From the NCBI RefSeq assembly GCF_000741645.1, contig NZ_JGZD01000009.1, positions 620,001 to 684,000 on the forward strand: a DNA stretch of 64,000 nt. The letters are read 5' to 3'. The notes beneath the pieces were generated by a model. That model saw only the letters and a list, made by a program, of their open reading frames with translations. It was not told the origin of the DNA and did not search any database. The translations under genes were made by a program, and so were the position numbers. This document shows, in pieces, positions 17,936-27,303 of the stretch. The stretch's first letter is position 1. Each line of letters starts with the position of its first letter. This DNA is from Bifidobacterium minimum (GTDB lineage Bacteria > Actinomycetota > Actinomycetes > Actinomycetales > Bifidobacteriaceae).

Positions 17936-20038
17936 ATGACCGATTTCACCTGGTCTGAATTGGACGAGCGCGCCGTCAAAATGGCGAAGGTGCTCTCAGC
18001 CGACGCCGTTGAGAGGGCCGGTCACGGCCATCCCGGTTCCCCGGTATCGTTGGCTCCCATCGCCTACACCCTGTACCAGCGCTACATCAAGCATGACCCC
18101 AATGACCCGCATTGGGACGGGCGCGACCGTTTCATCCTTTCGGGTGGGCATGCGTCGCTCACGCAGTACGTTCAGCTGTACTTCTCCGGTTATGGGCTGA
18201 CGCTCGACGACCTGAAATACTTCCGTGGCGGCGCCGACACCCGCACTCCGGGACATCCCGAGTACGGCCTCACGCCGGGAATCGAGATGACGACGGGGCC
18301 TCTGGGGCAGGGTCTGGCCTCCGCCGTCGGCTTCGCCTATGGCCAGCGCTTCGAGCGCGGACTTCTCGATCCCGACGCCCCCGAGGGAGCGTCCCCCTTC
18401 GACCACAAGGTGTGGGTCATCTGCGGCGAGGGCGACGTCGAGGAGGGCGTTTCCTCAGAGGCAAGCTCCCTGGCGGGGAACCAGAAGCTCGGCAACCTCA
18501 CGGTCATCTTCGACGCCAACCACATCCAGATCGAGGGCGACACCAAGCTCACCTTCTCCGAGGACATCCTCAAGCGCTATGAGGCCTATGGATGGTACAC
18601 CGACGAGGTCAGCTTCATACAGCCTGACGGCTCCTACAAGGAGGACGTCCAGGCCCTTGCAGCTGCGCTCGACAAGGCCGAGAAGGTCACCGACCGTCCG
18701 AAGTTCATCAAGGTCGACACCCTCATCGCATGGCCGACCCCCGGCAAGACCAACAACGAGGCGTCCCATGGCTCCAAGCTTGGCGCCGAGGCCGTCGCGG
18801 GGCTGAAGAAGATCCTCGGATTCGATCCCGAGGTCGACTTCCCCATCGACGAGGAGGCCCTTGCACATGCGCGCAAGGTCGCCGAACGCGGCCTCGAGGC
18901 CCACAAGGAATGGGACGAGAAGTTCGCCCAGTGGAGGAAGGCCAATCCCGACAAGGCCGCCCTGTACGACCGGCTGAAGGCCGGGGATCTTCCCGAGGGC
19001 TTCGACAAGGCCATCGACGACGTGGAATCCGGATTCGAGTCCGGCTCGAAGGTCGCCACGCGAAAGGCGTCCGGCGTGGTGCTCAACGCCATCGCCGCGG
19101 TGATGCCGGAGCTGTGGGGTGGATCCGCGGATCTTGGCGGCTCCAACAACACCAACATCAAGGGCGCGAAGTCATTCGGCCCCTCCGCGGACGCGACCCG
19201 CACGTGGCCCGAGACCTCGGAGTATGGTCGTCAGCTGCATTTCGGCGTGCGTGAGTTCGCCATGGGCGCGATCACCAACGGCATCATCCTCGGCTCCGAC
19301 ACGCGTCCGTTCAATGGAACCTTCTTCCAGTTCTCGGACTACGAGCGTCCCGCGGTGCGTCTTGCCGCATTGATGCAGATCCCCAACCTCTATGTGTGGA
19401 CCCATGACTCGGTGGCCCTCGGGGAGGACGGTCCGACCCACCAGCCGATCGAGCACCTGACGGCGTTCCGCGCGGTGCCGCAGCTCGAGGTCGTTCGTCC
19501 CGCGGACGAATACGAGACCGCCGAGGCGTATCGTGCGTTCTTCGAGAAGAAGAACACCCTGCCCACGGCGATGATACTGACCCGTCAGGGCGTCCCCGCT
19601 CTCGCCGAAACCGCCGAGAAGGCGCGTGAAGGCGTGCGCAAGGGTGCCTATGTGCTCGTCGACGCCGAGGGAACCCCCGATGTCATCATCATCGCGACCG
19701 GTTCCGAGGTCCAGTGGGCCGTCGAGGCGGCCAGGACGCTGTCGGCCGACGGCGTGAAGGCCCGCGTGGTGTCCATGCCGTCGATGGAGTGGTTCGAGGA
19801 GCAGGACGCGGAGTACAAGGAGGAGGTCCTCCCCCGTTCCGTGAAGGCCCGCGTCTCCGTCGAGGCCGGTCTGGCGATGCCGTGGTACAAGTACATCGGT
19901 GACTACGGCAAGGCCGTGTCGATCGAGCAGTACGGGCTCCAGGGCGATGGCGCGCAGAACATGATCGATCTGGGAATCACGGCCGAGCATGTCGTCGAGG
20001 CTGCCAAGGCCTCCATCGAGGATGCGAAGGCGGCCTGA
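17936..20038 (+). CDS. tkt: Transketolase
   Basis: Thiamine-diphosphate enzyme moving two-carbon units between sugars; with transaldolase it turns fructose 6-phosphate and erythrose 4-phosphate into pentose phosphates for the bifid shunt. The 700-residue protein has the N-terminal signature [19 protein letters not shown] near residue 25, the ThDP motif GEGDVEEGV near 165, the Pyr domain [13 protein letters not shown] near 450 and [16 protein letters not shown] near 490. The ATG at 17936 has GGAAGGAAAG about 11 bases upstream and matches the family start; the earlier ORF start at 17864 adds 24 unlikely residues. Confidence 0.98.
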   Translation: MTDFTWSELDERAVKMAKVLSADAVERAGHGHPGSPVSLAPIAYTLYQRYIKHDPNDPHWDGRDRFILSGGHASLTQYVQLYFSGYGLTLDDLKYFRGGADTRTPGHPEYGLTPGIEMTTGPLGQGLASAVGFAYGQRFERGLLDPDAPEGASPFDHKVWVICGEGDVEEGVSSEASSLAGNQKLGNLTVIFDANHIQIEGDTKLTFSEDILKRYEAYGWYTDEVSFIQPDGSYKEDVQALAAALDKAEKVTDRPKFIKVDTLIAWPTPGKTNNEASHGSKLGAEAVAGLKKILGFDPEVDFPIDEEALAHARKVAERGLEAHKEWDEKFAQWRKANPDKAALYDRLKAGDLPEGFDKAIDDVESGFESGSKVATRKASGVVLNAIAAVMPELWGGSADLGGSNNTNIKGAKSFGPSADATRTWPETSEYGRQLHFGVREFAMGAITNGIILGSDTRPFNGTFFQFSDYERPAVRLAALMQIPNLYVWTHDSVALGEDGPTHQPIEHLTAFRAVPQLEVVRPADEYETAEAYRAFFEKKNTLPTAMILTRQGVPALAETAEKAREGVRKGAYVLVDAEGTPDVIIIATGSEVQWAVEAARTLSADGVKARVVSMPSMEWFEEQDAEYKEEVLPRSVKARVSVEAGLAMPWYKYIGDYGKAVSIEQYGLQGDGAQNMIDLGITAEHVVEAAKASIEDAKAA

Positions 20039-20059
20039 GCCACCCACCATGCCGGAGCA

Positions 20060-20096
20060 GTCCCGTCCCATGCGCCGCGACGTATCGGGACGGGAC
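20060..20096 (+). terminator. Intercistronic hairpin between tkt and tal
   Basis: A perfect 10-bp stem, GTCCCGTCCC with GGGACGGGAC, around a 17-base loop. No T-run follows, so it is not a standard intrinsic terminator. It may protect the tkt 3' end or partly attenuate tal; the function is inference. Confidence 0.55.
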
Positions 20097-20152
20097 GTCC
20101 CGCATAGCAAGATTGTTCCATATCCATGGAAATATAAGGAGAAACAGCAACA

Positions 20153-21256
20153 ATGACAGAAGCAACGCAGCGCACCAGTGATTCAGGCGTCTCCATCTGG
20201 CTGGACGACCTGTCCCGCACCCGCATTGAATCCGGCTCGCTTCAGGACCTCATTGCCAACAAGAACGTCGTTGGCGTCACCACCAATCCCTCCATCTTCC
20301 AGAAGGCCCTGAGCCAGGTCGGACCTTATGACGCCCAGCTCAAGGAGCTCGGCAAGGTCGACGTCGAGACCGCGGTCCGTGAGCTCACCACCACCGATGT
20401 GCGCAACGCCACCGATATCTTCCGTGAAGTCGCCGAGAAAACCGATTTCGTGGATGGCCGCGTCTCCATCGAGGTCGATCCCCGTCTTGCCCACAACACC
20501 GAAGAAACCAAGAAGCAGGCCGTGGAGCTGTGGGAGAAGGTCAACCGCCCCAACGCCATGATCAAGATTCCCGCGACTCTTGAGGGACTTCCCGCCATCA
20601 CCGCGACGCTCTCCAAGGGCATCTCCGTGAACGTCACGCTGATCTTCTCGCTGGAGCGCTACGAGCAGGTTATCGATGCCTTCATCGAGGGAATCGCCCA
20701 GGCTTCCGCCAACGGCCATGACCTCAGCCACATCGGATCGGTCGCCTCCTTCTTCGTGTCTCGCGTGGACACCGCGGTCGACAAGCTGCTTGAAGCCAAT
20801 GGCTCCGATGAGGCCAAGGCGCTTGAGGGCAAGGCCGCGGTGGCCAACGCCCGTCTGGCCTATGAGCTTTTCGAGAAGAAGTTCGCTTCGGATCCCCGCT
20901 GGGCCGCGCTTGAGGCCAAGGGCGCCAAGAAGCAGCGTCCCCTGTGGGCCTCCACCGGCACCAAGAACGCCGCGTACTCGGATTGCAAGTACGTCGACGA
21001 GCTTGTCGCTCCTTTCGTCGTGAACACCATGCCCGAGAAGACCCTCAACGCCCTCGCCGATCACGGCAATGGCGCGCCGTCAATCAAGGGAACCTACGCG
21101 GAGAGCAAGGCCGTCATGGACAAGCTCGCCGAACTCGGCATCAACATCAAGGATGTCACCGACAAGCTTGAGGCCGATGGCGTCGCCGCGTTCATCAAGT
21201 CTTGGGATTCGGTGCTTTCCGACACTCAGGCCGGAATCGATCGCGTCAACGGCTGA
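20153..21256 (+). CDS. tal: Transaldolase (TalA/type 3B style)
   Basis: Moves dihydroxyacetone units via a Schiff-base lysine. The 367-residue protein belongs to the actinobacterial transaldolase class: SIWLDDLSRTRIESGSL near residue 12, TTNPSIFQKAL near 44, the catalytic lysine region MIKIPATLEGLPAI near 141 and VNVTLIFSLERY near 163. AAGGAG lies 9 bases before the ATG. It follows tkt after 114 bases containing a hairpin, so both are probably one unit feeding the bifid shunt. Confidence 0.97.
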   Translation: MTEATQRTSDSGVSIWLDDLSRTRIESGSLQDLIANKNVVGVTTNPSIFQKALSQVGPYDAQLKELGKVDVETAVRELTTTDVRNATDIFREVAEKTDFVDGRVSIEVDPRLAHNTEETKKQAVELWEKVNRPNAMIKIPATLEGLPAITATLSKGISVNVTLIFSLERYEQVIDAFIEGIAQASANGHDLSHIGSVASFFVSRVDTAVDKLLEANGSDEAKALEGKAAVANARLAYELFEKKFASDPRWAALEAKGAKKQRPLWASTGTKNAAYSDCKYVDELVAPFVVNTMPEKTLNALADHGNGAPSIKGTYAESKAVMDKLAELGINIKDVTDKLEADGVAAFIKSWDSVLSDTQAGIDRVNG

Positions 21257-21380
21257 TAGGTCAATGGCCATGGAGGCACTCCGACGTGCGAACCGCCGCA
21301 TGTGACGTCTTACACGAATAACGTCATATGGTGATAACGGAATAGCGTCGAATAACGGAATAACGTTATGGAGCCTCCCG

Positions 21381-21420
21381 TTTGGGGTCCCCACCGCGTG
21401 TAGCACGGTGGGACCCCAAA
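21381..21420. terminator. Strong hairpin between tal and the convergent HAD gene; rest of the 21257-21619 gap
   Basis: TTTGGGGTCCCCACCG pairs with CGGTGGGACCCCAAA, a 15-bp stem with one bulged C and a short loop. It lies 124 bases after tal and 199 bases after the opposing HAD gene, so it can serve both. The AAA/TTT ends give short T-runs on each strand. The remaining ~320 bases of this gap hold AT-rich imperfect repeats of ATAACGGAATA type (21330-21370) and no gene that I can support. Confidence 0.8.
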
Positions 21421-21619
21421 CCATATGGTTCCACGGGCAGTAAGGGCTCACTGGTAGTAAAGGCTCGGGGACGGCACGTGTCAGTGGATCGTACGAGGGC
21501 GTCCGCCGGATTGATGGCCGGTGGCGGACGTCAACGGCTGCGGGAACGCATCAGCCGAGTTCTTCAGTCAGATCCCGTCAACCCGAGCCGCGTCGGTCAA
21601 CCGGGTCGGTCGAACCTGA

Positions 21620-22507
21620 TCAGTCAAACCGGGGGGTGATCCACCAGGCGACGCCGTCGTCGTTGTTGGAAGGACAGACGTCGTCGGCCGCCGTGAGAAC
21701 GGAGGGAGCGGCGTTGGCCACGGCCACGCCGCATCCGGCGGCCCGAAGCATCGCGATATCGATGAGATCGTCTCCGAAGGCCGCCGTATCGTTCTGCTCG
21801 ACGGAGAAATGACGGCAGAGCGTACGGAACGAATCGGCCTTGTTCGCCCGTGGGTTCATCAGCATCCACATCGTGCCTTCGGAGATCCCGACGGAAAAAT
21901 CAGGCGGAATCAACGAGCGTAGGCGGGTGATGTGCCGCTGTTCGGGGAAGATGATGATCTTGTCGGCTGATCCTTCGGGAACGTCCGTGAAGTCCGTGTA
22001 TCGGAAGATCTGAGTCTTCCAGTACACGGACATATCGAAATTCGTGTACCGTACGTCGTTCATCACCAGACCGATCCGCAGGTCGGGAATCTCGTCGAGG
22101 AGCATCCTGCAGACCTCGCATCCCCGCGTCGAGGGAAAGCCCACGCTGATGACGTGTCCGTCGGCGGGCGTCGCCCCCGAGATCAGCAGTTCGCTTGTCG
22201 AATCCCGTGGGCTGAGATCGATCAGCGCCCCGTTGAGATATACGCAGGCGTCGGGCCGGAGCAGCTCGACCAAGGAATATCCCGTGCTGACGGGACGCGC
22301 GGTGGATACGGCGAAGAGAACCCCATGATCCTTCAGCCGACGAACCGCCTCGACGGAATCGCGGGTGATGAATCGTTCCTCGAAGGTGGGAGCGTCATGC
22401 AGAAGGGTGCCGTCCAAATCGGCGACCACCATCCGCGGCGGATTTGCCCCCGCTCGAGAATCCACCGCGGATCGAGGAGCGCATGATGGCTTCCTGGAAC
22501 GAACCAT
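21620..22507 (-). CDS. HAD superfamily hydrolase, Cof type
   Basis: A probable sugar- or nucleotide-phosphate phosphatase. The catalytic motif MVVADLDGTLL lies near residue 26 of the chosen product (Asp nucleophile and acid), motif II Ser/Thr is within FAVSTARP near 66, and motif IV GDDLIDIAML near 245, with a cap domain of type C2 between. The N-terminus is uncertain: ATG at 22507 is chosen, but GTG at 22525 would overlap the secG stop as GTGA and is equally plausible; neither has a Shine-Dalgarno. Substrate unknown. Confidence 0.85.
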   Translation of the reverse strand: MVRSRKPSCAPRSAVDSRAGANPPRMVVADLDGTLLHDAPTFEERFITRDSVEAVRRLKDHGVLFAVSTARPVSTGYSLVELLRPDACVYLNGALIDLSPRDSTSELLISGATPADGHVISVGFPSTRGCEVCRMLLDEIPDLRIGLVMNDVRYTNFDMSVYWKTQIFRYTDFTDVPEGSADKIIIFPEQRHITRLRSLIPPDFSVGISEGTMWMLMNPRANKADSFRTLCRHFSVEQNDTAAFGDDLIDIAMLRAAGCGVAVANAAPSVLTAADDVCPSNNDDGVAWWITPRFD

Positions 22508-22521
22508 GGCGTTCGGAATGG

Positions 22522-22779
22522 TCACACCAGATTGAATTTGGTCATCAGCCCGAGGGCGATGATGATGGCGACCCAGATAAGGGCGATGATTACCGTCCAA
22601 CGATTCAGATTCTTTTCCGCGACGCCTGAGGTGCCGGCGTTCTGCGTCAGACCACCGCCGAACATATCGGAGAGACCGCCACCCTTGCCTTTGTGCATGA
22701 GGATGAGAAGGGTGAGCAGGACGCTGGCGAGCACCAGAACGATCTGCAGAACAAGTTTGACTACTGCGATAGCGGACAC
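22522..22779 (-). CDS. secG: SecG, preprotein translocase subunit
   Basis: The 85-residue SecG of the SecYEG channel: two membrane helices (about residues 5-27 and 62-80) around the cytoplasmic loop HKGKGGGLSDMFGGGL, the family signature. The start is GTG at 22779 with GGAGG 7 bases upstream. It follows tpiA, the usual actinobacterial position at the end of the gap-pgk-tpi-secG group. Confidence 0.95.
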   Translation of the reverse strand: MSAIAVVKLVLQIVLVLASVLLTLLILMHKGKGGGLSDMFGGGLTQNAGTSGVAEKNLNRWTVIIALIWVAIIIALGLMTKFNLV

Positions 22780-22837
22780 GAAGGAACCTCCAACTCGATG
22801 GTACCTGTTAACAATAGCGCAGGATATGGTCCGACTC

Positions 22838-23674
22838 TTACCTGTGGCCCGTACGATGGGTGTATTTCTCGGTGAGGCGGGCTATCGACGTGAACTCGTC
22901 GACGTCCAGAGACGCCCCACCGACGAGAAAGCCGTCGATATCGGGCTGTTCGATGAGCTGGGCGACATCGCGCGACGTGACCGACCCGCCGTAGAGAACC
23001 CGAACCGAGGACGCCACGGTCTCGTCGAAGGTCGACCGGACGTGGTCGCGTATGGCCCGCGCGGCATCCTGGGCGGATTGCGGCGTCGCAACCATTCCCG
23101 TGCCTATGGCCCAAACCGGCTCGTACGCGATGAGCATGTGGGATGTCTGCTCGTCCGAAAGGTCGCGCGTGACGTCGCTGACCTGTCCGACGGCGAAGTC
23201 GAGGGCGATTCCCTGACGACGCTCCTCGAAGCTTTCGCCGACGCAGAGGATCGGATGCATCCCGGCTGCCAGAACCGCGCGGACCTGATCGACGATGTTC
23301 GCGTCATCCTCCGGATGATATTTGCGTCGTTCCGAATGCCCGACCAGAACGTAGGTGCATCCCAGTCGCGCGAGCATATCCGCCGAGATGTCCCCCGTGA
23401 AGGCTCCCTGGGTGGTCACGGACACGGATTGTGCCCCGTACGTGAGGGGCAGCCGATCCGCTTCGACGAGGACCTGGACGCTTCGAAGGGACGTGAAGGA
23501 CGGAAGAAGGGCGATCTCGCAGCGACGGTTGTCGAAATGCACGTCGCGAAGAGTCCACGCGAGTTTCTGTATGAAGTATGTGGCCTCGAGATGATCGAAG
23601 TTCATCTTCCAGTTCCCCACGACTACGGGCATGCGTGTCGGTGGCATCACTCCCCCATCGTCATGGCGCATCAT
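22838..23674 (-). CDS. tpiA: Triose-phosphate isomerase
   Basis: Interconverts dihydroxyacetone phosphate and glyceraldehyde 3-phosphate. The 278-residue protein has NWKMN (catalytic Lys) near residue 21, GHSERR (His) near 112, the catalytic Glu in AYEPVWAIGTGM near 185, and the phosphate-binding YGGSV near 230. The N-terminus is about 10 residues longer than usual, but TAGGAT 6 bases before ATG 23674, with no Shine-Dalgarno, suggests a leaderless mRNA starting at that codon, which supports it over the internal ATGs. Confidence 0.96.
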   Translation of the reverse strand: MMRHDDGGVMPPTRMPVVVGNWKMNFDHLEATYFIQKLAWTLRDVHFDNRRCEIALLPSFTSLRSVQVLVEADRLPLTYGAQSVSVTTQGAFTGDISADMLARLGCTYVLVGHSERRKYHPEDDANIVDQVRAVLAAGMHPILCVGESFEERRQGIALDFAVGQVSDVTRDLSDEQTSHMLIAYEPVWAIGTGMVATPQSAQDAARAIRDHVRSTFDETVASSVRVLYGGSVTSRDVAQLIEQPDIDGFLVGGASLDVDEFTSIARLTEKYTHRTGHR

Positions 23675-23680
23675 TCCACC

Positions 23681-23686
23681 ATCCTA
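23681..23686 (-). promoter_or_regulatory. Probable -10 box of a leaderless tpiA mRNA
   Basis: TAGGAT on the minus strand ends six bases before the tpiA ATG, so transcription would begin at or next to the start codon. No good -35 hexamer is visible. Confidence 0.45.
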
Positions 23687-23806
23687 TCCGGCGTCACGGA
23701 TGCCCGATCGACTTCGTGACGGCACCGACCCACCCTACGTCGGAAAGGACACGGTACCCGACGCCGCCGTCGATGGAGCCGTGCCCTTTCCGCGGGAAGT
23801 CGTCGC

Positions 23807-25012
23807 TCAGTTCAGAACCTCGAGACCCGGAAGGGTCTTGCCCTCGAGGAACTCAAGGGAGGCGCCGCCACCGGTGGAGATATGTGAGAAGCCGTCCTCG
23901 GGGAAGCCCAGATTACGGACCGCCGATGCGGAGTCGCCGCCGCCGACGATCGTGAAGGCACCCTTCGCCGTGGCATCGACAAGGGCCTGGGCGACGGCCC
24001 GGGTTCCCTCGGCGAACTGTGGGACCTCGAACACGCCCATGGGGCCGTTCCACACCACGGTTTTGGAATCCACGATCGCATCATGGAAAAGCCTGGCGGA
24101 CTCCGGACCGATGTCCAGCCCCATCCTGTCCTCGGGAATCGCGTCCGCGGGAACCACCTGCGGATCGATGGGGGTGTCGCCCGCGGGGAATCCCGCGTTC
24201 ACGACGATGTCGGTGGGAAGGATCAACTCGACTCCGCGCTGCTTCGCGGTGTCGATATAGCCCTTGACCTTCTCCAGCTGGTCCTCCTCCAGAAGGGAGG
24301 ATCCCACCGCGTATCCCTTGGCCTTGAGGAAGGTGAAGACCATGCCGCCGCCGATGACCAGACGGTTCGCCTTGTCCAGCAGATTCTCGATGACGCCCAG
24401 CTTGTCCGACACCTTCGAGCCGCCCAAGACGACGGTCAGAGGACGCTCGGGATTCACCGTCGCGTGCGACAGCGCCTTGACCTCCTTCTCGACCAGAAGG
24501 CCCGCGGCCGAGGGGAGGTCGGCGGCGACGTCGTAGTTCGATCCCTGGGCGCGGTGCACGACGCCGAATCCATCGGACACGAAGACGTCGCCAAGGGCGG
24601 CGATCCTCTTCGCGTACGCTGCGCGCTCCTGCGCGTCCTTGCTGGTCTCCTCGGGGTTGAAGCGAACGTTCTGCAGAAGGACCACATCGCCATCCGACAT
24701 GGCCGACACCTTCGCCTTGGCGTCATCGCCATAGGTGTCCGCGGCGAGCGGAACGGCCACGCCAAGCAGCTCCCCCAGACGGGCGGCCACCGGTGCGAGC
24801 GAGAGCTCGGGAACGACCTTGCCCTTCGGACGACCGAGATGGGCCATAAGAATCACCTTGGCCCCCTCATCGCGCAGCGCGTTGATGGTGGGCAGAGCGG
24901 CCTTGATGCGTCCGTCGTCCGTGATGGTCGCACCATCGAGAGGGACGTTGAAATCGGCGCGAACCAGAACGCGCTTCCCCTTGAGATCTCCAAGATCCTT
25001 GAGTGTCTTCAT
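23807..25012 (-). CDS. pgk: Phosphoglycerate kinase
   Basis: ATP-forming glycolytic step from 1,3-bisphosphoglycerate. The 401-residue protein starts [22 protein letters not shown] with the signature [10 protein letters not shown], substrate-binding HLGRPKG near 60, VLLQNVRF near 110, the hinge [14 protein letters not shown] near 205 and the nucleotide-binding GGGDSAS near 360. AAAGGA precedes the ATG by 11 bases. gap, commonly just upstream in actinobacteria, is absent here; whiA is the upstream neighbour. Confidence 0.98.
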   Translation of the reverse strand: MKTLKDLGDLKGKRVLVRADFNVPLDGATITDDGRIKAALPTINALRDEGAKVILMAHLGRPKGKVVPELSLAPVAARLGELLGVAVPLAADTYGDDAKAKVSAMSDGDVVLLQNVRFNPEETSKDAQERAAYAKRIAALGDVFVSDGFGVVHRAQGSNYDVAADLPSAAGLLVEKEVKALSHATVNPERPLTVVLGGSKVSDKLGVIENLLDKANRLVIGGGMVFTFLKAKGYAVGSSLLEEDQLEKVKGYIDTAKQRGVELILPTDIVVNAGFPAGDTPIDPQVVPADAIPEDRMGLDIGPESARLFHDAIVDSKTVVWNGPMGVFEVPQFAEGTRAVAQALVDATAKGAFTIVGGGDSASAVRNLGFPEDGFSHISTGGGASLEFLEGKTLPGLEVLN

Positions 25013-25149
25013 GACTATGACTATCCTTTCCTACACCGTGTCGGACACATCGTGGCCAGCCACGGGAAGAGCATGGCGCACGATCACACGCCACTAGCGA
25101 TGATACAGGCATCGACGAACAACAAGGGCCCTCGCGAAGACCGAACGGG

Positions 25150-26097
25150 TCAATCCCTGCTCTGGCTTTTCGACACCTTGTCGGCGAGCTGGAGAAGCCT
25201 TCTGATGCGGCCGGCTATGGCGTCCTTGGTGATGGGCGGAGTGGCTTTTCGGCCCAGCTCCTCAAGGCTCGCCTCGGGATGATCGAGTCGGAGCTGGCCC
25301 GCCGCCCGAAGGTTGTCGGGAACGTCGTCGCCGAGGACCTCGAACGCATGGTTGACCTTGGAGATGGCCTCGGCCGCGGCCTTGGCGCTTCGCCTCATAT
25401 TGGCGTCATCGAAATTCGCCAGTCGGTTCGTCTTGGTCCGCGGTTCGGCGTCGGATCTCTTTCCCGTCCATTCGCGCGCGGACCGAGGTGCTCCCATAAG
25501 GTTGAGCATGCGCTCGATGGCATCGGGATCCCGCATGGTGACGCGCTCCGAGCTGCGGACCTGACGAATCTTGGCCGAGGTGATCCCCAGACGCCGCGCG
25601 GCATCCTCCAGGGCGAGTGCGGCCTCCCGCGAGGGACAGACGACCTCAAGGAACCCGGCCTCCCCAGGTTCGGATATGAATCCCCGGGCAAGGAAGGCGC
25701 CTCTCCATGCGGCCTTCACCTGCGCGATGTTCCCGGTGATGATCTCCGAGGGAAGACCCTTGACCAGATGCATGCGCCGGTCGAGCAGGCCGGCCTGCAG
25801 CGCCAGGGCGGTCGCGCCGCGCTCCACCAGAACGTCATATCGGCGGACCTGACCCATGGGCGTGGAGCGCATGACCTGCGTGACGATGGCCTGACGGTGG
25901 AAATGCGTGGATATGGTCCGCTGCAGCCACCGTGAGGCGTCGATGGAATCCAGCTGAGCGCGCACCACCGCCTGGTTGTTCACGGGCCTGAGCCCCCCGC
26001 CAAAGCGCATCATCGCGGCCGCCTGCGCCATAACAGCCACGGGGAGGTCGTTGTCTATCGCGGCGAGTTCGCTTTTGACATCATCAAGTAGTGCCAA
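25150..26097 (-). CDS. whiA: WhiA, DNA-binding sporulation/cell-division regulator homologue
   Basis: A 315-residue protein with the LAGLIDADG-like homing endonuclease fold at the N-terminus and a helix-turn-helix at the C-terminus ([20 protein letters not shown] near residue 280). In Streptomyces WhiA controls sporulation septation, and non-sporulating Gram-positives use it in division. AGGAGG lies 6 bases before TTG at 26097, giving (M)[15 protein letters not shown], the normal start; the ORF extension to 26196 is unsupported. rapZ lies upstream after 144 bases, with no yvcK between them. Confidence 0.94.
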   Translation of the reverse strand: MALLDDVKSELAAIDNDLPVAVMAQAAAMMRFGGGLRPVNNQAVVRAQLDSIDASRWLQRTISTHFHRQAIVTQVMRSTPMGQVRRYDVLVERGATALALQAGLLDRRMHLVKGLPSEIITGNIAQVKAAWRGAFLARGFISEPGEAGFLEVVCPSREAALALEDAARRLGITSAKIRQVRSSERVTMRDPDAIERMLNLMGAPRSAREWTGKRSDAEPRTKTNRLANFDDANMRRSAKAAAEAISKVNHAFEVLGDDVPDNLRAAGQLRLDHPEASLEELGRKATPPITKDAIAGRIRRLLQLADKVSKSQSRD

Positions 26098-26241
26098 GAG
26101 CACCCTCCTGTTTCCATGCTTCCCTGAATCGGATGACCGGGTGTTCCCGTTCATGCCACGGCATTCTGTGATACCGAAGGTTGTGGACAACTCCATCGTC
26201 GTCGTCCATCCTCACGGCCGTCTTCGTTGGTCGTCATCATC

Positions 26242-27303
26242 TTAACCGTGGTCGCGTCGACGCAGCTCCCGAGCCGATACGGTGACGGACAATCCCTGAG
26301 ACCGCAGTCGTGACGCCAGCGCCTCGCCGATGGCCACCGACCGGTGCTGGCCCCCGGTGCAGCCCACGGCTATCGTGACGAAGTGCTTGTCCTCGCGCGA
26401 ATATCCGTCGATGGCCACCAGAATCGTCCGCTCGTACGCGTCCAGAAACTCCGTGGCGCCCTGGCTCGACAGAACATAATCCCTCACCGGGCCGTCCCTG
26501 CCGGTCAGATCCCGCAGCGCGGGAACCCAGAAGGGGTTGGGGAGGAAGCGCACATCGGCCACGAAATCGGCGTCGAGCGGGATTCCGTATTTGAATCCGA
26601 AGCTGAAGATGTGGACCGCGACCGTGGACGGGCCCGATCCCAGCATGGCCTCGTAGAGTTTGGTCGAGAGCTGGTGGATGCTCAGGGCGGACGTATCGAT
26701 GACGGTGTCGGCATGCTTCTTGAGACTCGTCAGCAGCTCGCGCTCCTCACGGATGCCGTCGATCAGCCGGTTGCCGTGCTGGAGCGGATGCGGTCGCCGG
26801 ACGGATTCGTAACGCTTGATGAGGACGGCGTCCGAGGCGTCGAGGAAAAGGATTCTGGTCTTGACATCCAGATCGTCCAGATGGCTGAGCACGGCTGACA
26901 GATCGTTGAAGTAGCTGCGCGACCGAACGTCGATTACGGCGGCGAGGCGATGGACCTTGGATCCGGAGGATGTCATCATGTCGACGAGCGGGATCAGGAG
27001 CTTCGGAGGAAGATTGTCCACCACATACCAGCCCATATCCTCGACGCAATTCGCGGCGCGCGAGCGCCCCGCCCCGCTCATGCCCGTGATGAGGAGGACC
27101 TCGAATCCCTTGTCATCGGCGTTGCGGTCGGCATCGGCAGCGTGATCGTGGTCGGCATCGTGCAGGAGCCCATTCGATTGGTGCGCTCCGGCGGACGGGG
27201 AAACCGGCGATGCGGGGACGCTGCCGGAGGGGACGCTGCCGGCGGAAAGGGCCGCGGGCAGCGCGGGTCCTCCGGATGGTGACATAGTGTTCCGATCCTT
27301 CAT
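26242..27303 (-). CDS. rapZ: RNase adapter/nucleotide-binding protein RapZ (YvcJ)
   Basis: P-loop protein; in E. coli it controls glmS sRNA decay and amino-sugar synthesis. The 353-residue product has a poorly conserved N-terminal extension of about 65 residues (Ser/Pro, then a His/Asp-rich stretch), Walker A LLITGMSGAGRSRAANC near 72, DNLPPKLL near 96, and the C-terminal domain with FGFKYGIP near 246 and VGCTGGQHRSVAI near 325. The ATG at 27303 overlaps the aroE stop as ATGA. A 15-bp duplication (27214-27243) lies in the extension. Confidence 0.93.
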   Translation of the reverse strand: MKDRNTMSPSGGPALPAALSAGSVPSGSVPASPVSPSAGAHQSNGLLHDADHDHAADADRNADDKGFEVLLITGMSGAGRSRAANCVEDMGWYVVDNLPPKLLIPLVDMMTSSGSKVHRLAAVIDVRSRSYFNDLSAVLSHLDDLDVKTRILFLDASDAVLIKRYESVRRPHPLQHGNRLIDGIREERELLTSLKKHADTVIDTSALSIHQLSTKLYEAMLGSGPSTVAVHIFSFGFKYGIPLDADFVADVRFLPNPFWVPALRDLTGRDGPVRDYVLSSQGATEFLDAYERTILVAIDGYSREDKHFVTIAVGCTGGQHRSVAIGEALASRLRSQGLSVTVSARELRRRDHG

